A stretch of 64,000 bases of DNA from Raffaelea ambrosiae (lineage: Eukaryota > Ascomycota > Sordariomycetes > Ophiostomatales > Ophiostomataceae): positions 868,222 to 932,221 of the forward strand of contig PCDI01000014.1 in NCBI GenBank assembly GCA_002778195.1. The letters run 5' to 3'. Positions 51,711 to 61,713 of this stretch are shown in pieces (the first letter of the stretch is position 1; the number at the start of each line of letters is the position of its first letter). A program made the position numbers and the translations under genes. The notes under the pieces are model-generated. The model was not told where the DNA came from, made no database searches, and saw only the letters and a program-made list of their open reading frames with translations.

Positions 51711-52091
51711 TGTAAGGATATCGCGAGCTTGCTCGAATGCGTGTTTTACGAGTAGTTTAAACACGTACGCGTAACCTGTTTAAACACGTACTACCTTTAA
51801 TAAAGTACGTGACTGTGTAGCTAATATAAGCTCGAAGGGAGGTGCGTTACGAAGCGTACGCACGGACTTTTGGGTGTGGCGCGGAGTTAAAGCTTCGTAC
51901 GCGGTTTAAAGACGCTACGTATAAAGCCTTTTGAAAGCCCTTTGGAAGCCCTCGATATAACGAGGGCTTTCTACCCTTTTTAAAGGAAGGGGGATAAGAT
52001 TTAGTTATGTAATTTACGAGATCTTACCTTCGTTAATAAGATACTTTTACTTTTTATAATCTTTTATTTAACTATAAATACTACTTTAATA
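51711..52091 (+). repeat. Family B LTR shared by B5 and a deleted copy
   Basis: A 381-bp LTR with a well-kept TGTAAGGATATCGCGAG start. It is preceded by the polypurine tract of B5 (GGGGGGATAAT) and followed directly by mid-element sequence. Ns at 51695-51698 sit in the polypurine side. An apparent open frame 51582-51764 on the minus strand spans the LTR edge and is not a gene. Confidence 0.83.
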
Positions 52092-54672
52092 AAAAGGTAT
52101 AAAATACTCGCGTAAAGAACGAAAAGCGTTTCTTTTTCGTTTAATAAACGAAATAACTCGTAAAGTATAATTAATAAGTGTTAAAAAACGATATAAAGTA
52201 TGTGTAAGAATTGGTTATAAGGTTTTAAGCTTAAAAAGTAATAAAGAAAAAGCGGAAAGTAAAATAAATTATTTTTAAAAGTAAAGCGGTTTATAAGCGG
52301 AATTACGGCGGTATATTAACTACGAGTTAAGAAAATATAAAGACTTTAAACGTACGAAAGCGGTATAAAAGCGGCTTAAAAAGCGTACGATAATAATAAA
52401 TAAAGAAAACTATTTTATAACGATTAAGGTTTAAAAGTAGTACGATAAAAGAGCGTGAATAAAGAAGACGACTTAACGTTTAAACACCGGGGTTTAAAAA
52501 ATCCATTTAAGCGTTAATAGCGTTAATAATTTAACGCGCGGTTATAAAAGCGGCTCGAAGCCGCTTTAAAAGCTAAAAGCGCGTAACTTATTAATGATTA
52601 TACTATTAATTTTCGACGGTTAAAAATAAAACTTAACGTAAAACGTTAACGGGGTGTTGTTATAAAAAGAGATAACGTAAAGAGTATTAATATATGTTTA
52701 ACGTTGATATAAGTAATCGTAATAACTTACGTAATACGAGCGCGGGCTATTTACGCAACGTATTTAGCTTATTTTTAAATAAAAGTTAATAAAGCTCGAA
52801 AACGACTTAATAATAAAACGAGTAAAAAGCTTATAAAGTTATATACGGCGAATTCTTAAAATAACTCGAAACGCGATAAGTGTTAAATAAATAAAAAGAG
52901 TACGCGAGTTACGAAGTATATAACTACGTTTATTAACGCGTGTAAAAAGGCTTTAAGCTTAACGTTATTAAGTAAATAAGCGTAAAAAAGCGTAAAGAGT
53001 GTGTTAAAAACGCGTAAAAACTTAATCGTACGATTTATATTACTATAAATTAACTTAAAAACTTATATAAAAGAGTTAATAACGAGTTAACGACGAAACG
53101 AAAGGAGTTTAATTATATACACTTATATAAGTTTTATATATCTTCGTATATTTAATATACGTTTTAACGTTACGCTCGTATTTTAAATCTAACTTTTAAA
53201 CGAAGCGATTAAACGGCGAATACGTATTAAACACACTTATAATAAACGAAATAATAAATTTTTAAGTTATTTAAGTTAAGGTTTATTAACCGAGCGCCGT
53301 TAATAAACGTAAACGTAAAAGCGAAAAGCGTAATAAAAACGACGACGGTTTAACTTAAAGCGTTATCGTCTTCGTCGATGGTAAACGAAACGTAAGCGAG
53401 ATTTTAAAAGTCTTCGTCTTCGTCGTCGTCGTCGTCGTTATCGTTATTACCGTTATTTTTATTATCGTTATTATCGTTTTTAACTTTAATAACGAGACGA
53501 AAAGGGTTTATAAACGAGATTAAAGTAAGGTTAAACGACGAGTATAATATTATACGTAAGTTATTAACGTTATAACTATAAGTTAAAAAAGCTTTATAGT
53601 TATAAAATAAAGTGTTTTTAATACGTAAAGCACTACGTATAAAACTTATTAAAGGAGTAAGCGTAAAAAAACGATTACGTAAAACGTTTAAAAAACGATA
53701 AATAAACGTGTTAAAGTTAACTACTCCGCGGTTTAATCGTATAACGACGTCAGCTTATTAAAAAAGAATACGTTAACTACGTTTATTAACGTTACTCGTA
53801 CGTAATACGGCTTTATAAAAAGAGGTTTTATATAAAAGAGAATTATTTATAAAAGAGTTAAAAAGTATTAATACTATTTAACTAAAACGAGCGCGGTTTA
53901 ACGAGTTAAAAGACTAGTCGTTAAACGTTTATTATGAAGCGTTAAAGCGACGTACGAGAGTTAACGATAAATCGTCGTTATATTAAAAATTTATTATTTT
54001 TTAAACTTAAAACTATTAACGAAAAGTTAATAACTCGATAACGAGGTATTTACTTAAAGAAAGAGGGTTGAGTAAAGTAAAACGTTAATAACTCGAGATT
54101 AATAAACGAATTAAAGAAGAAAAAAAAAACTAAAAAACGTAAAACGTGAAAAACTTAAAGTTAATACGCGATTTAAAAAAAGGAAAAATTAAAAAGCGTA
54201 AAGCGTCGACGGTTTAAAGTTAAAACGTAATTTAAAAAAAAAAAGAATTATTAAATTAAAGTTTAATTAAAAACCGTACTCGAAACGACGTAAAAGCGAA
54301 AGACGAGAATTATATTAAAACGAAAAACTTACGTTACGACGTTAAGTCTTTATTAAAGCGTAATAAAGTTAAAAAAAGAAAAAAGAAGAGAGAAAAAAGC
54401 GTAAAAAAAGCGATAAAAAAACTTTAATTATATTCTCTTTTCGTTTACTTAACAACGCTTAGCCTTTTATTTACTTTATAAACGAAAAGAGCGATCGAAG
54501 ACTTACGAGAAAGGTGCGTAAGGTGTTATACGCTATAACGGCCGCACTAACACTACGAAGGAGGGCTAGCGCTAAGCGCGTATACGGCTAAACGCTTCGA
54601 GCGCTTTGAGAGCTTACTGTTAACGAGCGCAACCGCACGCTTAAAGACGAGCTTTACGAGAGGGGGGATAAT
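52092..54672 (+). mobile_element. Family B copy with large 5' internal deletion
   Basis: About 2.6 kb equal to the 3' third of plus-strand B copies (compare 49185-51710). It starts abruptly at AAAAAGGTATAAAATAC and runs to the polypurine tract GAGAGGGGGGATAAT. Gag, RT, RNase H and integrase are absent. A trinucleotide tract lies at 53410-53485. With its LTRs the unit is 3.3 kb and shares the LTR 51711-52091 with B5. Confidence 0.8.
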
Positions 54673-55044
54673 TGTAAGGATATCGCGAGCTTGCTCGAAT
54701 GCGTGTTTTACGAGTAGTTTAAACACGTACGCGTAACCTGTTTAAACACGTACTACCTTTAATAAAGTACGTGACTGTGTAGCTAATATAAGCTCGAAGG
54801 GAGGTGCGTTATGAGGCGCACGCACGGACCTTTAAGCGTGGCGCGGAGTTAGGGCTTCGTACGCGGTTTGAGGGCGCTACGTATAGAGCCCTTTTAAGAG
54901 CCCTCGATATAACGAGAACTTTCTACCCTTTTTGAAGAAAAGGAAGATAAGATTTAGTTATATAATTTACGAGATCTTACCTTCGTTAATAAAATACCTT
55001 TATTTTTTATAATATTTTACTTAACTATAAGTATCACTTTAACA
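54673..55044 (+). repeat. Family B LTR, 3' LTR of the deleted copy
   Basis: A 372-bp LTR, TGTAAGGATATCGCG to CACTTTAACA, with both ends intact. It is nearly the same as 51711-52091 over its first 130 bp, including rare shared variants (CGTAACCTGTTTAAACACGTACTACC), which suggests a recent tandem duplication or conversion. Confidence 0.88.
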
Positions 55045-55813
55045 CTTACTTTTATTTAAAAAAGTAAAACTTTTTAACGTAGTTTATTACGATTAAAGCT
55101 TTATTAAAATTATATTAATTTTTAAAGTAGTTATATAAGTTAATAAGTTTATTAAAGTATTAAACGGTTTTAACTACTTTAAAGTCGAGTTTATTAACCA
55201 TTATATTAAACACAGCTTTTTATACGTTTTTTACGTAATTAACGATATTATTAAAGTCTCGAATTCTATTAAATATATTTATATAATTAATAATACTTTA
55301 TATTTATTTATTTACTTTATTAAAGATAAATTACTCTTAACGACGGTTTTCCCTCGTTAATTAAAAAAATCTTTTAATCTTTCGAATCTTAATTCGAAAT
55401 ATCTGTTTATTCTTCTTAACTTTTTAATTTAAAGCTTCCTTTTAATTCTAAGTCTTATTAATAACGATTTTTCAATCTTCCACTTAACCTCGCTTAATAC
55501 GATATAAAGGAAAAAAGAAGATAAAAAAGGGAAATTGCTTATAAAAAGCACGAAACGAACGCTTTTAACGAGCTAAATATGATAAGGTTGCTCTCGTTAC
55601 TTAAAACGAAGGTCTAGGTTACCGGCTGCGTGTAGCCGGGCTTATAACCTAATAAAGAGAGGTGAATTGCGTTGTATTAGATTACTTAGGTGGTAAGCTA
55701 GTAATATTTTCACCACGGCAGGGATATAAACCCTGCTGTGGGGTGGGTCCCCAACAGCCAATCACATTAGAGTGATCTTGGTCACGTGCTTTATAACACG
55801 TGTATACCCAACA
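55045..55813 (-). mobile_element. Copia-like LTR retrotransposon 5' fragment
   Basis: On the minus strand a 161-bp LTR-like sequence begins TGTTGGGTATACACG at 55813 and ends near 55653. It is followed at once by a primer-binding site. The rest (55045-55637) is RIP-decayed and, through stops, gives a hydrophilic gag-like reading around 55080-55290 with no firm motif. The element is cut off on the left by the family B LTR. It begins inside a family B LTR on the right, so it probably inserted there. Confidence 0.5.
55638..55652 (-). other. Primer-binding site like the Met-tRNA anticodon arm
   Basis: The plus strand reads GGGCTTATAACCTAA next to the LTR-like sequence. It differs by one CA-to-TA change, the RIP type, from GGGCTCATAACC, the anticodon arm of methionine tRNAs. 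Copia-class elements are known to prime from a half initiator-tRNA cut in this arm. The site also forms one side of a hairpin at 55615-55651. Confidence 0.5.
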
Positions 55814-55995
55814 AAGCCCTAGCTCCGCGCTACACCCCCGTGCGTGCGCTTCGTGGCGCCCCTCTCTTCGGGCTTACGCTGACTGCACAGTTACGTGCCC
55901 TGCTGGGGGGGGCGGCACGTGTTTGGGCAGGTTGCTCGCACGTGCTTAAGCTGCTCGCAAGGCACGCATCCGAGCAGGCTCGCGATGTCTTTACA
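55814..55995 (-). repeat. Family B LTR fragment, weakly RIP-mutated
   Basis: The last 182 bp (plus-strand order) of a family B LTR, from AAGCCCTAGCTCCGCG to TCTTTACA. Its GC content is high and it keeps CACGTG words, so RIP barely touched it. The missing first half lies beyond the Copia-like insertion or was lost. Confidence 0.8.
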
Positions 55996-56570
55996 TATAA
56001 ATAGGTGTTAAAATAAAAGGAGGGGGTGTTAAAAAGTAGGTTACCTACGTTAAAGCTTATTTACTTTTTAAAAAGAAAAAAAATATTATTAAACTCGCTT
56101 TTAACTTTTATTAACTTGTTTGACGGATGAACGATAGTTTTATCACCCGTTAAAGATATTACTCGTGAGTTTGAGTAGAAGATCAGCAAGCTTGACTTAA
56201 ATATATATTTATTGATTTTCTCACTTAATTAATAACTGGTATACTGATACATTTACGCCGAAATCACGAAAAAAACCACACACACTGAATATGCCTGCTT
56301 AATAATACTAACATTCGGGACGGGATCCCCGACGGGTCCTTCATATGTCCTTGACATGCCGATAACACCATTAAACCACCGAAACTAAAATAACCACAGA
56401 ACCAACCCTATCAGAGTTTTAGACTGCCTGCGCTCCTCGTCCAAACCGGCCACCCAGGCATTGAGAGTGACCCAGCTGCGCCGGGACCTGCAGCGCAGTC
56501 AACCGAATAAGCAGCCAGAGCCCTATTGTTCAATCCCCAAGCCAACAAAGTAGTTAACTATCGCCCACCA
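55996..56570. other. Boundary between the repeat block and the gene block
   Basis: Composition passes from AT-rich to balanced over about 56040-56290. No gene or repeat was recognised. The last part is the 3' flank of the minus-strand esterase gene, and AT-rich words such as AATAACTGG and TTAATAATAC are the only candidates for its 3'-end signals. Confidence 0.5.
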
Positions 56571-57638
56571 TCAGATCCTGACCCCAGTGGGCTCGTCTAT
56601 GCGGTACAGGGCATCGGCGACGTTCAACCAGGCTTCGTAACTGACATCGACGACACCGCCGCCGATGTCAAAGTGGTAATGACCGCCGCGGCGTTCCCTG
56701 AGCGGACCGTCACCGGCAAAGCAATGCGTGTGCTCCCAGCGGAGGCGCAGGCCTGGGTCACGGCCGGCATGGAAGACGGTGAGGCAGACCAGCGGTGCGT
56801 CGGCATCGTGGTAGGTCAGCCAGCGGTTGACGGCACGGGTGTCGGGCAGCGGGGTCTGCGAGAAGTCGGGCATGACGTGCAGCTTGACGCGACCGGCGTG
56901 GACAACGAAGACACCGCCCAGGCTGACGAGGCGGTCGCCGTAGACGGCCTGGACGGCGTCCTGGACGGCCTCGGTGAAGTTGGCTTTGGCCGTGCGGCCG
57001 CGTGCGGTGATGTGCAGCAGGGGCCCGGGCAGGCCGTCGCAGCCGAGCAGGTTGGCCATCAGGCCGAACTCGGTGGACGAGCCGATGGGTTCGCAGAGGA
57101 CGGAAGTGCTGCTGTTGCAGCTGTTGCTACCGTGGTCGTTGACGTCTGCCTCATCGACGCACGTTCGTGCGTAGTAGGTGTGATTCTGTAGTTGTGCGGC
57201 GCTGCCGGCCACAGATGCACCCGCGTCGAAACCACCGGTGCTGCCGGGTTCTCTGCCGGCCTCCCCAAAGGCGAGATTCGGCATCAGCTCAGAGTTGCGG
57301 CCCAGCACGTGGAACGGCCCGGCACCGGCCCCGATCAGCAGGCCGCCCCGGCCCGGCGACATCTCCATCAGATGGGCGATCTCCAGCAGGTCATACCGTG
57401 CCTCCCGGTTGGGCAGGGGGGTCAGGTTGGGCGGGCCGCCGACGTCGCTGATGCGCGGATGGCCGGCCAGTCCCGGAGCGGCCAGGAAGAAGGGTGGCTG
57501 GCGCAGATCAGGCGGATATTCGACGACGGCACTGGACGAGGCAAAGGCGGACCGCAAGCCGCTGTCGATGGCGGCGGCCAGGTCGTGGAGCGATGGCGGG
57601 TCCAAGGCCAGCTTGCGGACAGGGAGGGAACGCGCCAT
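56571..57638 (-). CDS. DUF1907 / C11orf54-type zinc-dependent ester hydrolase
   Basis: A 355-residue, intronless protein of the DUF1907 family. Its human member C11orf54 is a zinc protein with ester hydrolase activity. The C-terminal signature is complete: VKLHVMPDFS (251-260), WLTYHDADAPLVCLTVF (273-289), RDPGLRLRWEHTH (293-305), GGHYHFD (318-324) and ALYRIDEP (343-350). His303, His305 and His320 match the three zinc ligands of the human protein. The N-terminal half carries ISDVGGPPNL (63-72) and GRGGLLIGAGAGPF (96-109). The length is about 40 residues over the human protein. Part of the difference is a low-complexity Asn/Ser/Cys stretch (about 143-190). The start lies in a good context (CGCCATGG). 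The gene is divergent from the acyltransferase gene. The natural ester substrate is unknown. Confidence 0.93.
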   Translation of the reverse strand: MARSLPVRKLALDPPSLHDLAAAIDSGLRSAFASSSAVVEYPPDLRQPPFFLAAPGLAGHPRISDVGGPPNLTPLPNREARYDLLEIAHLMEMSPGRGGLLIGAGAGPFHVLGRNSELMPNLAFGEAGREPGSTGGFDAGASVAGSAAQLQNHTYYARTCVDEADVNDHGSNSCNSSTSVLCEPIGSSTEFGLMANLLGCDGLPGPLLHITARGRTAKANFTEAVQDAVQAVYGDRLVSLGGVFVVHAGRVKLHVMPDFSQTPLPDTRAVNRWLTYHDADAPLVCLTVFHAGRDPGLRLRWEHTHCFAGDGPLRERRGGHYHFDIGGGVVDVSYEAWLNVADALYRIDEPTGVRI

Positions 57639-58572
57639 GGCGAGGGAGGAAGGAGCAGTTGGGCTGTGATTTGTGATCCTCCTAGCGATGTTTGCAGTCT
57701 TGCTCGTGGTCCTCCCGACGATCTTTGTGGTCTTTCTCGCGATCTTCTCTGTGGACCCGGCTGTTGGCCCGTCCTCTCACCTCTCGGCCGTTACGAGCAC
57801 ACTGCACACTTGTGGAGTGGTTCCGATGGTGCCAATGGTGCCAATGGTGCTCTCAATCCCGGTTGGCCAGAATGACCAATCCGGACGGAATCATATCCCA
57901 CCCACCCTGCAGCCCCGGAAAAGTGTGCAGCAGCTCCTTCTAGCCCATCTAGGAACCGTCCCCGCAAACCCACCTGCACGCCGCTGCTGTTGGTCTTGGA
58001 GCAGCTATACCTGTCCAGGCACTCCTATAGTGCAGGATCTGGCACACTGTTGCTCGTTTGCAGTTCGTCTGCAGTTCGTCTGCAGTTCGTCTGCAGTTCG
58101 TCTGCAGTTCCTGACCAGATCCCCCTGATGGCTCCCGATAGCTTCATGCTGCCCATTCTGCACGCCCCTGACAGAGGCCCAGCCTAGTCCGGGGACCCCC
58201 GATCCCGCCGCCCACCACCCTACAGGCAATACTGCAGAACCTCCACAGTCGTGCATGACTCGCCTGGCCTGCCAGGACGCTTGGTCCAGCTGTTCGCTAT
58301 CTGGAAGATAGGACTTGTCGTCGCGTGCGGCACCTGGAAAAGTGGGGCGATCTGACCCCAACGGCTTTTTGGGCCAACCAACGAAAGAATAGCAAAAGAA
58401 CAGCTAGTTAATATTAAGTAAGTGACCAGTAACTACGAGTCCACCGTAGGCTGCGAAGCTCTCCCGCTCTGTCAGTCTCCCAGCCTGCCAGTCTGTGTCG
58501 CCTCTTCTTGACGCACCTTGTGCACACCACGCCGCCCCTGCGACACCCATATATGACCAGCCGTGATCGGAA
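57639..58572. promoter_or_regulatory. Divergent promoter region, esterase and acyltransferase genes
   Basis: A 934-bp intergenic stretch between two start codons facing apart. It holds two tandem tracts, ATGGTGCCA three times (about 57825-57850) and an 11-bp unit (58060-58110), and a CCAAT-containing GACCAATCCGGA near 57878. No protein-coding gene is convincing here. One open frame (57673-58128, plus) has a hydrophobic start, but it begins 34 bp from the esterase start and its end is made of the tandem repeats. Confidence 0.55.
58060..58110 (+). repeat. 11-bp tandem repeat, about 4.6 copies
   Basis: The unit GCAGTTCGTCT repeats exactly four times from 58060 to 58103, followed by a partial unit GCAGTTC. 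It contains a PstI-like CTGCAG at each junction. It lies in the shared intergenic region. Confidence 0.93.
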
Positions 58573-60894
58573 ATGGCCACTGCCATAGACTCGGACGCCG
58601 TGCTCCGGCCACGGCCGCGCAAGCCGGTCCACTCGCAGGTGTCGCAGCTGACGGCCACCGCCGTCGCGTCGTCGTCATCGGTGTCAGGCAGCCTGCTGGA
58701 CATCCCCATCGACAGCGGCATCGCGACGGGCACGACGAGGTACGTACGGGCAGTCGTGAGCTGCTTTTCTGCCAGACCATGGGCGAATCTTGGGGAGGCC
58801 CCAGAGAAGCTCCAGAGACCCAGAGACCGAAGCTCTGCAGCAGTGTTCCAGAAGGTCTCCAGAGAAGCCCCAGAGAAGCCCCCGAGGCTCTTCCCTCGAG
58901 GCTCTTCCGTGTGTCTCTTCTCCCGAGACCTACATGCGGGCGACTGTCCCACAGCCTCCTGCCCTGCGGGTTTTTCCCTCAAAAACTCGTCCTGGACCTC
59001 TCTGGGGAACTCTCTTCTCTACAGATCCTCCCTGGGTGCCCCCCTTCTGAACACCTCCCGAGATGTCCTCCCTAGAGGCTCTTCTCTCGAGGTCACCCCC
59101 CCCCCCCTTCTTCACTTCCTCGTTGCTAACAAACGCCCTCCAGTGGCCGCTCTACGCCCATCCCCCCCGATGCACCCCCTTCCGTCAAGGTCCTCTCCAG
59201 CGCGCGCAAGCAGGCCCGCGCGGAGCAGCGCCGCCGCATCTTCCCCACCATCGAGTACGCCAGCCGCCTCTCGCACTTCGACCCCAACAGCGACTACCGC
59301 GACTTCCACGGCTTCTTCAACCTCTTCTGGATCGGACTCGCCATCATGGCCATCACCACCATGCTGCGCAACATCAAGGACACCGGCTACCCCCTGCGCG
59401 TCGAGATCTGGTCGCTCTTCACCGTCAAGCTGTGGCACCTCGGCCTGGCCGACTTCTTCATGGTCGCCTCCACCGGCCCCAGCCTGCTGCTGCAGCAGGC
59501 CCTGCGCAGCCGCCGCCTGTCCTGGGGCCGCACCGGCATCGTCCTGCAGAGCCTGTACCAGGTCGTCTGGCTGGTTGTCTGGATCGACCTGCCCTTCGCC
59601 CTCGACTGGACCTGGACCGCCCAGGTCTTCTTGCTCCTGCACACCATGGTCTTTCTCATGAAGATGCACTCGTACGCCTTCTACAACGGCCATCTGTCCG
59701 ACACCGAGCGCCGCCTGCGCGCCCTCGACCACCCGGACACCGCCTCCAAGGCCCCGGCCTACCTGTACCCGACCCTGGAGAGCCCGGGCGGTGCGCTGGC
59801 CTCGCCGAAGCACGGCGACAGCGGAGCCGTCAGCACGGAGGAGAACGCCGGCGGAGAGGATGCAAAAAAGGAAGAAAAGGAAGAACAAGAAGAAAAGGGA
59901 GAAAAGGAGGAAGGGAAGGAAAAGGAAACCGGACAGCGACAGCGACAGCAGCAAAACAACAATGGCCCCGCCACTCCTGCCGGCTACCCTGCCTCCCACG
60001 ACCCCGACAACGACCCCGACAGCGACTACGACGTCGCCCGGCTGCGCGAGCTCCTCGCCCGCGAGCTCACCAGCCCCATGGGCAACATCACCTTCCCCCG
60101 CAACCTCACCTGGGCCAACTACGTCGACTACGTCTTCTGTCCGACCCTCTGCTACGAGCTCGAGTACCCGCGCACCGCCGCCATCGACTGGCAGTCCCTC
60201 GTCTCCAAGATCATTGCCGTCTTCGGCTGCATCTTCCTGCTGACCGTCACCTCCGAGGAGTTCATCCTTCCCGTCCTCGTCGAGTCCTCCCTCCGCCTCG
60301 ATGCCGGGCCTCCGCTCTCCGAGAAGCTCCTCATCCTCGCCGAGGCCATCTCCTGGCTGCTCTTCCCCTTCATGCTGACCTTCCTGCTCGTGTTCCTCGT
60401 CATCTTCGAGTACGTCCTCGGCGCCCTCGCCGAGATCACCCGCTTTGCCGACCGCCACTTCTACAGCGACTGGTGGAACAGCACCGACTGGATGGAGTTC
60501 AGCCGCGAGTGGAACATCCCCGTCTACAGCTTCTTGCGCCGCCACGTCTACAGCGCCAGCCGCCCTCACATCGGCCGCAACTTCGCCACCGTCATCACCT
60601 TTCTCATCAGCGCCATCGGCCACGAGATCGTCCTCGGCTGCATCACCAAGAAGCTGCGAGGCTACGGCTTCATCTGCCAGATGCTGCAGCTGCCCATCGT
60701 CGCCCTCCAGCGCACGCGCCTCGTTCGCGGCAAGAAGACGCTCAACAACGTCTGCTTCTGGTGCTCCATGATCATGGGCCTGAGCCTGGTCAGTCCCTTC
60801 GCCATGAACAACCTCCTCCCTGCCTTCCTCCTCCACCCTCTTTGGCCTCGCTAACCTTCCACAATAGATATGCTCCCTCTATGTGCTTGTCTGA
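58573..60894 (+). CDS. ARE: Sterol O-acyltransferase (ACAT/ARE, MBOAT family)
   Basis: Three exons: 58573-58739, 59144-60788 and 60868-60894, giving 612 residues. Enzymes of this family esterify sterols with fatty acyl-CoA in the ER membrane for storage in lipid droplets. After a cytosolic N-terminus with a basic stretch (ARKQARAEQRRR, about 75-87), multiple hydrophobic membrane segments follow. Family motifs are MKMHSYAFYNG (228-238), NYVDYVFCPTLCYELEYPR (381-399), FYSDWWN (495-501), EFSREWN (507-513) and SAIGHE with the likely catalytic His549. A Glu/Lys/Gln-rich low-complexity insert (about 293-328) precedes the second half. Splice signals are GTACGT...CTAAC...CAG and GTCAGT...CTAAC...TAG. 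The last exon gives ICSLYVLV, as expected for the family end. A DGAT1-type enzyme is the alternative, but the motifs favour a sterol acyltransferase. The yeast paralogue (ARE1 or ARE2) is not decided. Confidence 0.92.
58740..59143 (+). other. Intron 1 of the acyltransferase gene
   Basis: 404 nt, long for this kind of fungus. The donor is GTACGT. The acceptor is CTCCAG, with branch-like GCTAAC about 12 nt upstream. Joining makes codon 56 (AG+T, Ser) and restores one frame that enters the conserved PTIEYASRLSHF segment. Inside are local direct repeats (CCAGAGAAG, GAGGCTCTTCC) and a run of 13 Cs near 59095-59107. Confidence 0.85.
60789..60867 (+). other. Intron 2 of the acyltransferase gene
   Basis: 79 nt, donor GTCAGT, branch GCTAAC, acceptor CAATAG. 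Phase 0. Without splicing the frame runs on for 21 codons unlike the family (ending HPLWPR). With splicing the protein ends GLSLICSLYVLV. Confidence 0.88.
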
Positions 60895-61713
60895 CGCTGG
60901 ACACCACCTTATTTTTTTGGAGCTACATACAACACCTGGATCACCCCGAATCGAGGCGGCTGCACGGCACAGAAGCTTCTTCTTAAAAAAAGCTTGCCTT
61001 CCTAGGCGCGGCGTGTCGATGCAGCTATCCAGCCCTTGTTAGCCTCTGTTCCCTTCTCTCGCCCTTCTTTCCACGCCAACACAGCCTTGCTGGGTTGGTT
61101 GCTGCGTTTGTAGGGTAGATGTGGTTGATTCCGGAGAGCCGCCCGAAGCAGGGAGGAATTGTTTCCCCACACCTGCATCCATTTGATATGAGATTAAAAC
61201 GAAGTAGGGTGATATTGATCCACAGTTGCGTTTGGTAATCACTCTTTGCTACAGATGGCCACGATATGTGAACCCAGTGGCTGATTCCAAAACTGAGATT
61301 CGATCATTCGAACACGAGTATTTATTCCCGTTTCCCCGAAGAAAACAAAAAAAAAATATAAAAAAAAGGCTGAAAAAAAAACCCGACATGGCCCAAGAGA
61401 CAGGCACAGAAGCACGCATACGTCATCCACCCAGGCATGACGTATATTGAACATCAAAGCAATAGTGCAAGACGACATCCGGTCCACACTGGTTTCTCGA
61501 CAGTGACAGGGGGTGAAATCCAGGCACCTCCCAAAAAGGCATCCACAGAGAGCGACACAAAACGAGACTGGTAAAGAACAAAAAACAAACAAACAAACAA
61601 GCGAAAAGAAAAAAAACCCATATGAAAAGGGCGACCATAAATCGTAAATCTCATTTGAATGACAAAAGTCCCACATACTGTGACAGCCACGTCGGCCCGG
61701 TGCGACCAGCAAG
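60895..61713. other. Intergenic region between convergent genes
   Basis: This stretch holds the 3' ends of the acyltransferase (plus) and J-protein (minus) genes. A-rich runs at about 61344-61382 and 61575-61618, with C/A (CAAACAAA) repeats, are read as T-rich on the J-protein strand. An AAGCTTCTTCTTAAAAAAAGCTT inverted pair lies at about 60971-60993. Open frames here are in low-complexity sequence and are not supported. Confidence 0.6.

Larger units (their letters stand above)
35497..52091 (+). mobile_element. Family B Gypsy copy B5, full length, interrupted by B6
   Basis: A plus-strand copy from LTR 35497-35840 to LTR 51711-52091, split at the gag region by B6 (37210-45514). Without B6 and its duplication it is about 8.29 kb. 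The left part (35841-37209) ends in TAAACG and the right part resumes AAACGCTTTTATTTAATC. The uninterrupted copy B4 reads TAAACGCTTTTACTTAATT at 22316-22334. RT (about 46500-46800), RNase H (about 47100-47350), integrase-like (about 47850-48450) and the 3' open-frame region (about 50510-51100) follow in order. All are broken by RIP. Confidence 0.87.
35342..55995. other. RIP-mutated AT-rich block, right
   Basis: The composition is the same as in the left block: TpA-rich, CpA/TpG-poor, CpG retained. It is filled by family B copies B5 and B6, a deleted B copy and a Copia-like piece. Ns occur at 42163-42186 and 51695-51698, inside repeats. No host gene was seen. Confidence 0.9.

Noticed and set aside
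2627..55995. Repeated 345-380 bp units, first considered as a tandem satellite or array of small RNA genes
   Set aside because: TG/CA ends, 5-bp duplications, polypurine tracts and adjoining RT/RNase H sequence show that they are LTRs.
56526..57191. Long plus-strand open frames over the esterase gene
   Set aside because: They are antisense readings of a GC-rich gene whose minus-strand protein has clear family motifs.
57673..58128. Plus-strand open frame of 151 codons with a hydrophobic start
   Set aside because: It starts 34 bp from the esterase start, its end is made of the 11-bp tandem repeat, and no family is recognised. The hydrophobic start comes from a TC-rich tract.
59063..61042. 659-codon plus-strand frame and 574-codon minus-strand frame over the acyltransferase
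   Set aside because: Both are GC-driven shadows rich in Arg/Pro or Glu/Asp/Gly. The acyltransferase frame carries the conserved motifs and splice sites.
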